The translations under genes were made by a program, and so were the position numbers. Below are positions 7,475 to 14,363 of a DNA stretch of 55,932 bases, piece by piece. Numbering within the stretch: the stretch's first letter is position 1; each line of letters opens with the position of its first letter. This stretch comes from CAZDAM01 sp964503595 (GTDB lineage Bacteria; Muiribacteriota; UBA6191): positions 1 through 55,932 of the forward strand of contig CAZDAM010000008.1 of NCBI GenBank assembly GCA_964503595.1. Reading direction: 5' to 3'. A model generated the notes under the pieces. The model made no database searches. It saw nothing but the letters and a program-made list of their open reading frames with translations, and was not told the DNA's origin.

Positions 7475-9463
7475 ATGCAGGCAAGCATGGCGATGGCCGT
7501 CAACTCAGAGTGGAGAAATATCAAGGCCGCATCAGCGGAGCTGAAGGAAAACCTGGGTAATGTCGAGGCCATTCTGGTTTTTGCCTCGATTGAAACTGAC
7601 TGGAAGAGCCTTTATCAGGTGCTTCACGTTGAACATCCGCAGGCCATCCTCTGGGGTGGGTCATCTTACATGGAGCTGGTTTCCAAGGCGGCGTTTCGTG
7701 GAACCATCACCTTGCTGGGACTGAAAAAGCTGCCCCCCGGCTCTGGATTTTTCAGTCTGAATGCCGAGGAAGTCACACCGGAAGATGAAGAAACCCTGAA
7801 GTCACTGAATTTGAGAAACCAGTTGATTCTGATGACTGGTTCCCTGCCCTACCAGAGTCTTAAGAACCCCCTGCATGGGCTGGAATCTCTTTGCGAGTAC
7901 AATCTGCTCTTTGGAGGCCTGACAAGTGGTCGTTACGATCTTGGTCTGAGCCATCCTGATTTCTGGGTGAACTGTCAGATAGAGCGGGACGGGGTTTTTG
8001 AAAACAGGCGGCATTTCCTGCACCTGCCGATGAGTGGACTCAAAGTTGGCTTTGGCTATGCCCATGGTTATGAACCCGTGTCACCCGCCCTTCGGATTAC
8101 CAAAGCTGTTGGAAACCGTATTTATGAGATTGAAGGAACGCCGGTTTTTGAATGGTTTGCCCAGTTCCTGGACCAGAGTCGGGGTGATGATTTTTTTGAG
8201 CTTCAGATTCAGCGGTATTGTATCGGCATTCTGGATGCGGAAGAAAGTCGGGAACAGGTCAAGCTTGCCGTGCGCTGTGATCGGGAAGGTGGTTCTTTGA
8301 CTTATCTTCCAGAGGAAGATCTGAATCAGAAGCGTATGCGCCTTTTGCTTGCGACCCGTAGAGGAATTCTTGATGGTGCTTCCCAGGCGGCGAAGGAAAG
8401 CATCGACTCCCTGAATGGAGAAAAGGCGGATCTGGTCCTTGCCATCAGCTGTTGTACGCGCCCGAAAATTCTGGGCTCCCGCTTTCAGGAAGAAGCGGAA
8501 AATATTCAGGCCGTCCTGGGGGACACACCATTTTTCGGGATTTACTCCGGTGGAGAAATCATGCCGAAACCAGAGTCCGTGGCCAGAGGGTGTGGACCTT
8601 CGGATCAAATGGCATCCACAGTGCTCATGATGGCCATTTCCGGGGTTGAAATGAAAGGGAAGCCCCGTTTTTACCAGCCGATTCCCATGAGTCAGGAAGA
8701 ATTGTGGCAGAGCCTTCGTGAGTCAGATCAGGCCCTGGATGATTTCGAGCGGTTTTTAGCCGGACTTTCACGTGTGAGTTATGAGGCGGGTGAAAAAGTC
8801 AGGCTTCAGTCCGAACTTCTTGAGCTTCGGATGGCCTTGATCCGTCGCTATACACCCAAGGAGGTCTGGGTTCAGGCGGATCGCTCGGTCTCGGCCGGGA
8901 CCCAGGAATTCTTTCAGGATAAATTTCAGGGGGCTTTTCTCTTTGTGGATATCAAGGGGTTTACGGCCTTTAGTGAAATCCATGATCCGGAAGTGGTGAT
9001 TGAAGCAATCAATCGTTTCTTTGATCCGGCAGCGGGACTGATTCTGAAGCATCACGGAGATGTCGATAAATTCATCGGCGACTGTATGTTTGCGGTCTTT
9101 CAGTCTCCGGAACATGCGGTCAAGGCGGGAGTGGCCATTCTTGAATGCTGGCAGCAGTTAAGAAAACAGGACTTCCCTTTTGAGGTTCGTATCGGCATTC
9201 ATGCGGGGCAGGCGGTCAGGGGCAATGTCGGCGGAGAAAGCCGTCGGGACTACACTTATATTGGCGATGCGGTGAATCTGGCCCAGAGGCTGGAATCCAA
9301 CTGTACTCCGGGAAGTCTGCTGCTCTCTGAAGACGCTTATGCCCTTTGTGGACGCGAGTTTTCGGATGTGATTCCCCGTGAAATTGAGGTCAAGGGCAAG
9401 GCCTTGAAAATCAAGGCTATGGAATGCCGGGTAGAGGGATGTTCTGACACCGGCAGTGCTTGA
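7475..9463 (+). CDS. FIST-domain sensor fused to class III adenylate cyclase
   Basis: The 662-residue soluble protein has an N-terminal FIST domain (about 1-210; 'AILVFASIETDWKSLYQVL', 'ILWGGSSYMELVSKAAF') and a FIST_C domain (about 220-400; 'PFFGIYSGGEIMPK'). A helical linker (about 440-475) leads to a class III nucleotide cyclase (about 485-655). The cyclase has both metal-binding Asp residues (Asp492 in FVDIKGF, Asp536 in KFIGDCM), Lys532 and Asp598 as expected for ATP selection, and Asn601/Arg605 (VNLAQRLE) for transition-state binding. FIST domains are thought to bind small ligands such as amino acids. It is therefore a predicted ligand-controlled cAMP producer. ATG 7475 is chosen because GGGGAGGAAA precedes it; the frame runs further upstream without one. 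Transcription likely ends at the hairpin at 9534. Confidence 0.85.
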   Translation: MQASMAMAVNSEWRNIKAASAELKENLGNVEAILVFASIETDWKSLYQVLHVEHPQAILWGGSSYMELVSKAAFRGTITLLGLKKLPPGSGFFSLNAEEVTPEDEETLKSLNLRNQLILMTGSLPYQSLKNPLHGLESLCEYNLLFGGLTSGRYDLGLSHPDFWVNCQIERDGVFENRRHFLHLPMSGLKVGFGYAHGYEPVSPALRITKAVGNRIYEIEGTPVFEWFAQFLDQSRGDDFFELQIQRYCIGILDAEESREQVKLAVRCDREGGSLTYLPEEDLNQKRMRLLLATRRGILDGASQAAKESIDSLNGEKADLVLAISCCTRPKILGSRFQEEAENIQAVLGDTPFFGIYSGGEIMPKPESVARGCGPSDQMASTVLMMAISGVEMKGKPRFYQPIPMSQEELWQSLRESDQALDDFERFLAGLSRVSYEAGEKVRLQSELLELRMALIRRYTPKEVWVQADRSVSAGTQEFFQDKFQGAFLFVDIKGFTAFSEIHDPEVVIEAINRFFDPAAGLILKHHGDVDKFIGDCMFAVFQSPEHAVKAGVAILECWQQLRKQDFPFEVRIGIHAGQAVRGNVGGESRRDYTYIGDAVNLAQRLESNCTPGSLLLSEDAYALCGREFSDVIPREIEVKGKALKIKAMECRVEGCSDTGSA

Positions 9464-9533
9464 ATTTGATGAGGTTCTTGAGCCTTCTATAGTGCAAAAA
9501 GCTGCCCGAAGGGCATGTGGTTTGACTGAGAAG

Positions 9534-9570
9534 CCCTCCTGCTTGCCCTGATAAGCAGGAGGGATTTTAT
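9534..9570 (+). terminator. Strong rho-independent terminator after the cyclase gene
   Basis: A perfect 11-base-pair stem (CCCTCCTGCTT at 9534-9544 with its complement at 9553-9563), an eight-base loop and then ATTTTATT. It lies 70 bases after the cyclase stop and would also stop minus-strand transcription less efficiently. Confidence 0.8.
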
Positions 9571-9619
9571 TCAGTCGCGAATACCTTCCATCAGATTGAC
9601 GATTTTCTGAACTGCTTCC

Positions 9620-9874
9620 CTAGCTTTCGGGCTGCTCCTGGTTGGCCTTGGTCTCCTCAAAATGCCGGAGAATGACGACCTCTTCTGTGGTGAGAGTGTT
9701 ATCTGGATTCCGGAGCTGAAATTTTGGGGCCCGGAAGTGGAATTTTTTCTCTTCGGCGACCTTTTTGATCCAATCTCATGCCGCAACAACAGGAATTGTG
9801 CTGTATAGAGTGGTGTCCTGATCGTTCTTGGCTGTGCGGTACTCTTCCAGGAGAAGTTCCCGGTTAAGCGCATG
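9620..9874 (-). pseudogene. Decayed DUF3365 (Tll0287-like) sensor domain
   Basis: Reading the minus strand from 9874, one frame gives 'ALNRELLLEEYRTAKNDQDT' then TLYSTIPVVAA, a TGA at 9778-9776, DWIKKVAEEKKFHFRAPKF, QLRNPDNTLTTEEVVILRHF and a TAG at 9622-9620. The 'LYSTIPVVAAWD...' and 'F..P...RNP.N.P...E' patterns are those of DUF3365 heme-sensor-like domains, with Trp expected exactly where the TGA stands (TGG to TGA). A fragment upstream in another frame ('EATKIVKTSPLELRNSY') may be the preceding helix. No start or intact partner domain is present, so it is read as a remnant. The alternative is a Trp-reading UGA, which no other gene here supports. Confidence 0.5.
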
Positions 9875-9940
9875 CTTTCTTTACAGATTGGACACGTTTT
9901 CCCGAATGGTAAGAATTGCGAAGTTCCAAAGGGGATGTTT

Positions 9941-11218
9941 TCACAATTTTTGTGGCTTCTTTCTACGTTTTGCCACTCCTTGCCGGGATCGCAAGTGGGT
10001 ATGGCGATTCAGGTTTTCGGGGAATGCCTGTTTTCTCTGAAGCCAGGAAAGGCCGTCTCCCTTGGTGATGACGGCGACATCAACTGGTCCACCGACGGTT
10101 TCTTCCTCACTGGAATAATGGCGGCGGCTGGAGGTCAGTTCCACCAGCATGCGGGCAAAATGGCCCAGCTCATCCTTGGGCAGGCCATCCAGAATAGCCA
10201 GGGTATCCAGGGAGAAGCCAAGGGCAAGTTCCCGGATTTTTTGTTCCAGCTGCTCGCGCATGATTTCAGCCATTTTCTGACCGACTGGAGTAGGTTCTGC
10301 GGTCTGGATCTCCTGAAGACTTTCCGGAAGTCTCAGGGCAACCTTCTCAGCAGCAAGGAGCAGCTCTTCGGCCATTTCCGGATGAATGCCTCCTAAAAAA
10401 AGCTGGGTCATATCTGTTTGAGCCAGCGGGATAATGCAGGCCGGGTTTTCCCAGTTGACCCGGATCTGTTCGGTCAGTGCTCCGGCCAGCATTCCATGGG
10501 CGCATCCGTGCAGGCGGATTTCCGACATGGAAGGGTAGATTTCCCGATTGCCGAATCCGGCCACTACAAGCCCGGAGTACATGAGCCGAAACTCCGAAGT
10601 GATATCCCGACTCATGGAAAGAATCAGAACTTTTCTGAGGTTGGGGTAATGATCGGATTCCAGAGGGAGGTCTTCTCCAAACTCCCGGAACCAGTCAAGC
10701 ATCTGGCTTCCGGAGGCCTTTTCTGTCTTCTTCTCCCAGTCTGCATTGCGGGTAGGCCAGGGCTTGCAGTTCTGAAGCCGTTCCAGGCAATGGCCCAGAA
10801 TGGCAGCCAGTTTTTCGTGTGGTTTTAAAGTGGTTTCCTCTGAGTGGGCCAGCATGTTCTCCAGGATTTCGACCCAGTCGAGAACGACACGGCGATACCA
10901 CCAGTTTTCCTGTCCTTCCTCCAGAAAGTCGGAAGTGCGCAGGAATTCCAGCAGATCCTGGGCGCAGGAAGCAATGGTATCATAGCTGGTGTCCTGTCTG
11001 GATTCCCGAAAGAGCTTGACGACGGTTTCCCAGGGAACGCCCATCCAGTCAGCCTGGTGGTAGAACATCAGGCCGATGGAATGGTGATCGGATAAGGCAA
11101 AAACCTTGTGGGCGGAGCGGAAGACCTTTGTCTGAGAATAGCCGTCGGCCCAAGTGACGGCACTGTCGGCGGCCAGAGCGACAGCCTGACGGTTCATGGC
11201 AACGAGTTCGGCAGTCAT
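9941..11218 (-). CDS. HslV/proteasome-like Ntn-hydrolase homologue
   Basis: The 425-residue protein begins Met-Thr-Ala-Glu and then 'AVALAADSAVTWADG'. Counting from Thr as residue 1, Asp falls at position 17, as in HslV and other proteasome beta-type subunits (T1, D17, then a Lys near 33). A Lys is present at 30 and 37 ('TKVFRSAHKVFAL'). The first 60 residues therefore look like the start of a self-compartmentalised N-terminal-nucleophile hydrolase whose Thr would be exposed by Met removal. The remaining 360 residues are far longer than HslV (about 175) and are largely helical. The C-terminus 'GGPVDVAVITKGDGLSWLQR' leads into a basic tail. GGGAGG precedes the ATG by eight bases. It stands alone between terminators; no HslU-type ATPase is nearby. 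The function is inferred only from fold-like motifs. Confidence 0.55.
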   Translation of the reverse strand: MTAELVAMNRQAVALAADSAVTWADGYSQTKVFRSAHKVFALSDHHSIGLMFYHQADWMGVPWETVVKLFRESRQDTSYDTIASCAQDLLEFLRTSDFLEEGQENWWYRRVVLDWVEILENMLAHSEETTLKPHEKLAAILGHCLERLQNCKPWPTRNADWEKKTEKASGSQMLDWFREFGEDLPLESDHYPNLRKVLILSMSRDITSEFRLMYSGLVVAGFGNREIYPSMSEIRLHGCAHGMLAGALTEQIRVNWENPACIIPLAQTDMTQLFLGGIHPEMAEELLLAAEKVALRLPESLQEIQTAEPTPVGQKMAEIMREQLEQKIRELALGFSLDTLAILDGLPKDELGHFARMLVELTSSRRHYSSEEETVGGPVDVAVITKGDGLSWLQRKQAFPENLNRHTHLRSRQGVAKRRKKPQKL

Positions 11219-11235
11219 TTTCAGCCTCCCGGGTA

Positions 11236-11265
11236 TGAAAAAAGGCAGGGCATTCTGGCCCTGCC
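11236..11265 (-). terminator. Rho-independent terminator of yqhD
   Basis: On the minus strand a GC-rich hairpin (GGCAGGGC with GCCCTGCC, 11244-11265) is followed by a run of T. It lies between the yqhD stop at 11288 and the start of the Ntn-hydrolase gene at 11218, so the two genes are probably transcribed separately. Confidence 0.8.
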
Positions 11266-11287
11266 GGTATTTTACCTCAGATTTGAT

Positions 11288-12445
11288 TTAGAGGCTGGTT
11301 TCCAGAACTTTCCGGCTGATTTCAGGAGTCACGTCCTGATGTTCTCCAAGAGCTGTCATTCCGTGCCGTTTGAGATGATTCAGAAGAGCGGGAATGGCTT
11401 CAGGGCTGATGTCATAATCGCTTAATCTGGTTTTTACGCCAAGAGATTCAAAGAAGCTGCGAGTGGCTTCTATTGTCTTGGTAATTCGTAATGAATCGTT
11501 TCCTTCGCGAATGCCAAAGACTCTTTCTCCATATTGAATCAGCTTGTCTTTTTTGGATTCCTGGCGAACTTCCAGCATGGAAGGAAGGACGATTGCCAGA
11601 GTCTGAGCGTGATCCAATCCATGAAGAGCTGTGATTTCATGGCCCAGCATGTGAGTGGACCAGTCCTGAGGGACTCCGGAGCCAATCAGGCCGTTCAATG
11701 CCAGGGTTGCAGCCCACATGATATTAGACCGGACTTCATAATCTTTCGGGTTGGCCATCGCTTTGGGTCCCTGATCGACAAGAGTCAGGAGCAGACCTTC
11801 AGCAAGCCGGTCCTGAACATGGCCTCCGGCTGGATAGGTCATATACTGCTCCATGATATGAGTGAAGGCATCCACAACTCCGTTGGCAATCTGACGGGGA
11901 GGCAGGGTAAAGGTTGTTTCAGGATCCAGAATCGAGAACTTTGGATAGACACTGGGGTGCAAGAAAGCCAATTTATCTTTGGTTTCCTTACGGGTGATGA
12001 CGGAGCCCATATTCATTTCCGAGCCGGTGGCAGGCAGGGTCAGTACGGTGCCGAATGGCAGGGCCTCACGAATGCCGGAGCCCTGCCTGGTCAGGATTTC
12101 CCAGGGTTCTCCCTGATAGACAGCGGCAGCGGCCAGGAATTTGGTGCCATCAATGACGGACCCTCCACCAACGGCCAGCAGGTAATCGAAGCCTTCCTCC
12201 CTGATTTTGGTTACGGCCTTCATCAGTGTTTCGTAAGTGGGGTTGGGTTCAATACCCCAGAATTCGCCGGTATGATGATTTTGCAGCGCTTCGGTGACCT
12301 GCTGGTAGACGCCGTTCTGCTTGACGCTTCCCCCGCCAAAAGTCAGGAGTATGCGTGCTGACTGGTGGATTTCTGCTGCCAGAGTTGTAATCTGTCCTTT
12401 GCCAAAGATAATTTTTGTGGGATTCTGAAATACAAAATTGTTCAT
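11288..12445 (-). CDS. yqhD: NADPH-dependent aldehyde reductase YqhD (iron-containing alcohol dehydrogenase family)
   Basis: The 385-residue protein aligns along its length with E. coli YqhD (387 residues) from memory: 'PTKIIFGKGQI', 'LAVGGGSVIDGTKFLAAAA', 'TLPATGSEMNMGSVITRK', 'PRQIANGVVDAFTHIMEQY', 'GVPQDWSTHMLGHEITALHG' and 'HAQTLAIVLP'. The metal ligands of the family (Asp in NGVVDAF, His in AFTH, His in THMLGHE, His in LDHAQ) are all present. YqhD reduces short-chain and lipid-derived aldehydes with NADPH and helps in oxidative stress. Transcription ends at the 11236-11265 hairpin. The divergent M48 protease gene begins 96 bases away. Confidence 0.93.
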   Translation of the reverse strand: MNNFVFQNPTKIIFGKGQITTLAAEIHQSARILLTFGGGSVKQNGVYQQVTEALQNHHTGEFWGIEPNPTYETLMKAVTKIREEGFDYLLAVGGGSVIDGTKFLAAAAVYQGEPWEILTRQGSGIREALPFGTVLTLPATGSEMNMGSVITRKETKDKLAFLHPSVYPKFSILDPETTFTLPPRQIANGVVDAFTHIMEQYMTYPAGGHVQDRLAEGLLLTLVDQGPKAMANPKDYEVRSNIMWAATLALNGLIGSGVPQDWSTHMLGHEITALHGLDHAQTLAIVLPSMLEVRQESKKDKLIQYGERVFGIREGNDSLRITKTIEATRSFFESLGVKTRLSDYDISPEAIPALLNHLKRHGMTALGEHQDVTPEISRKVLETSL

Positions 12446-12541
12446 GAATGTCCGTTCCTTGTCTTTCCTGTGAGACGTAGGAGCAGATTCTAGCGCTCAA
12501 TGGCTGTCTTGCCAAATCCGCAAAGGAATGGAGCATTGAAT

Positions 12542-13831
12542 ATGAAATGTCGCCTTGTCTTATTTCTTCTGCTTTTATCCGCGCCGTCTGCTGGACTGGG
12601 AGATTTTTTACGTCGCATTCTGGCTCCGGCTCTTGATGTGATGGAAGAAGCTTTAGGTGCGGGGGTTGCTGCTACTCTGAAGGAGACTTACGGAGTGGAG
12701 GAGAATCATCCTGAACTGGTTCAATGGGCCCAGGCGATCTTTGAGCGGGTAGCGAATCAGGGGCAAAGGGCTTCGAACTTTCGTCTGACTGTGGTACCTC
12801 AGAATTTCATTAATGCCTTTGCGGTTCCTGGCGGGCATATCTTTGTTACAACCGGTCTTCTTAAGAAGGTCAGCTCGGATGATGAGCTTGCCGCGGTATT
12901 GGGGCATGAGATCGGCCATATTGATGCCCGGCATTCCATGAACAGCATGGAGCATCAGGTGTTATGGCAGCTGATAGCCCGCGAAATGAAAAAGCGGGAT
13001 CAGAAGGAACTGGCAACTGCCATTCAGATTTTTGCGGTTTTCAAGGGTCTTCGCTATTCCCGGCAGAATGAGCAGGAAGCAGATCTGTACGGGGCCCGTT
13101 ACGCAGCTCAGGCAGGATACAACCCTGTTGGGATGCAATCTTTTCTGGAAATCCTGAGTCAGGAGAAAGATGGAGATCCTCATGGCCTTGGGGTCGCTCT
13201 GATGAGTCACCCCCCAACACCCCGGAGGGTGGAATATGCCAGAAACTATCAGAATCAGTTTTCCCCGGAAGTCTTGTCACGGCCTCTTCAGAGGACTCGC
13301 CCTGGAGTTTTCAATCCGAAAATGGCGACTGGTTCGCAGGTTCGTTCCACAGCCGTTCTAAGTGCCTCAAGAGTGGAAACGGCTCCAGAAATCATTGCTT
13401 CCTTTGATTTCTCTTCTTCATCGGAGTGGCCGGGTGTGGCTCATGGCTTCAGCCTGCATGGGGATATCGGGCTTTTTGGCCTTGAAGAGAAGAAGGGAAA
13501 GACAGTCCAGCGGATTCAGACGATTGGACGCGAGAAAACCATCAGTCTGAAAACGCAGGAAATTGAACTTCGGCATTCTGGTGAATATGTTGTCAGGCAG
13601 GGCCTTGATGCAGATCTTCTGGAGGGAAAGGCCTTTTTGAGATTCCGTTTGGAAAATCCCAGCCAGATTCTGCTCGAAGAAGCCATGGTTCTTTCGGAGC
13701 CGGGAGCTGGTCTTGAGCTTCGCTTCCGGATGAAAACGCCTTCAGGTCGTCTCAAACTGGAATTTGGCTTGCTTGATGCCAGAGGAAAGGCGTTCTTTGA
13801 AGGCCCGGTTGTGGAATATCAGGGCTTTTGA
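12542..13831 (+). CDS. Secreted M48-family metalloprotease with C-terminal extension
   Basis: The 429-residue protein has a signal peptide (MKCRLVLFLLLLSAPSAGLG). The M48 core spans residues about 60-245: 'AFAVPGGHIFVTTGLLKKV', the zinc motif HEIGH in 'AVLGHEIGHIDARHS', the third ligand Glu in 'NEQEADLYGARYAAQAGYNP', and 'SHPPTPRRVEYA'. This resembles BepA/LoiP-type periplasmic proteases that handle misfolded outer-membrane proteins. About 170 further residues are not part of the core ('LRHSGEYVVRQGLDADLLEG') and look strand-rich. They may form a binding domain. ATG 12542 gives a proper signal peptide; the upstream part of the frame to 12500 would overlap the promoter. No TPR domain as in BepA is seen. 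Confidence 0.85.
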   Translation: MKCRLVLFLLLLSAPSAGLGDFLRRILAPALDVMEEALGAGVAATLKETYGVEENHPELVQWAQAIFERVANQGQRASNFRLTVVPQNFINAFAVPGGHIFVTTGLLKKVSSDDELAAVLGHEIGHIDARHSMNSMEHQVLWQLIAREMKKRDQKELATAIQIFAVFKGLRYSRQNEQEADLYGARYAAQAGYNPVGMQSFLEILSQEKDGDPHGLGVALMSHPPTPRRVEYARNYQNQFSPEVLSRPLQRTRPGVFNPKMATGSQVRSTAVLSASRVETAPEIIASFDFSSSSEWPGVAHGFSLHGDIGLFGLEEKKGKTVQRIQTIGREKTISLKTQEIELRHSGEYVVRQGLDADLLEGKAFLRFRLENPSQILLEEAMVLSEPGAGLELRFRMKTPSGRLKLEFGLLDARGKAFFEGPVVEYQGF

Positions 13832-13842
13832 GGTACTGATTC

Positions 13843-14028
13843 GTGCATGGCCCACTCCTGCTTGTCCATTCCTGGATTCGCTGGATTCTGATTCTGGCAG
13901 CCTAGGGGCAGTGTGCGGTTCCGGTTATTGCCTACTGGTCTGTGAATGCCTCACTTCTGGCAGTTTTACTGGCGATTCCGTGGCCCTGGCTTGAATATGC
14001 TCGGCCACTTTTAAGGAGTGCTTACTGA
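13843..14028 (+). pseudogene. Internally deleted small cytochrome b-like membrane protein
   Basis: From GTG 13843 the frame reads HGPLLLVHSWIRWILILAA, then TAG at 13903, then 40 residues including 'PVIAYWSVNASLLAVLLAIP' and WPWLEYARPLLRSAY. The first piece matches the N-terminus ('LHSWLRWLVLL') and the last piece the C-terminus ('LLAIPWP..PYGRPL') of a family of four-span membrane proteins of about 140-150 residues. The middle spans are missing. The original stop codon still overlaps the ATG of the DUF3817 gene (TGATG), suggesting that the two genes were once translationally coupled. Confidence 0.5.
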
Positions 14029-14309
14029 TGCAGGAAAGTAAATATCTGTTTGCTCTGGGGCGTTTGGAAGGTTTTTCTCTTCTGGTGCTGGTTTTTTTAG
14101 GAATGCCTATGAAGTACCTGGCAGAACAGCCTCAGATTGTAAGAATCTTTGGACCGATCCATGGACTTCTTTTTCTGGTTTTCACCTTTCAGCTCTTCAG
14201 CTTTGGGGGTCGGAAAAAATGGAAGGTGTCGAAGCTCCTGTTTCTGGTTTTCCTTTCGTGCATTCCTTTTGGTTTCTTTCCCATGGAAAAGCATATCAGA
14301 CAAGTCTGA
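14028..14309 (+). CDS. DUF3817 family small membrane protein
   Basis: The 93-residue protein has three hydrophobic spans and the family pattern 'LGRLEGFSLLVLVFLGMPMK' and 'GPIHGLLFLVFTFQLF'. DUF3817 proteins are small integral membrane proteins of unknown function, often next to other small membrane proteins. Its ATG overlaps the end of the upstream remnant, and AAGGAG lies eight bases before it. The C-terminal third (KVSKLLFLVFLSCIPFGFFP) completes the usual length. Confidence 0.8.
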   Translation: MQESKYLFALGRLEGFSLLVLVFLGMPMKYLAEQPQIVRIFGPIHGLLFLVFTFQLFSFGGRKKWKVSKLLFLVFLSCIPFGFFPMEKHIRQV

Positions 14310-14363
14310 GTTCCCAGGTTTGTCCGATGAGTCCCAGCCTGAAAAGGAGTTTGAAATGGGCGG

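Noticed and set aside
9571..9873. 100-codon open frame on the - strand
   Set aside because: Its composition (Ser, Arg, Pro, Lys) is that of an out-of-frame reading; the neighbouring frame holds the DUF3365 pattern.
11534..12361. Open frame on the + strand (275 codons)
   Set aside because: Antisense to yqhD, which matches the known enzyme over its whole length.
13764..13994. 76-codon frame after the M48 protease gene
   Set aside because: It overlaps the protease end and has no ribosome-binding site; the other frame carries the membrane-protein remnant.
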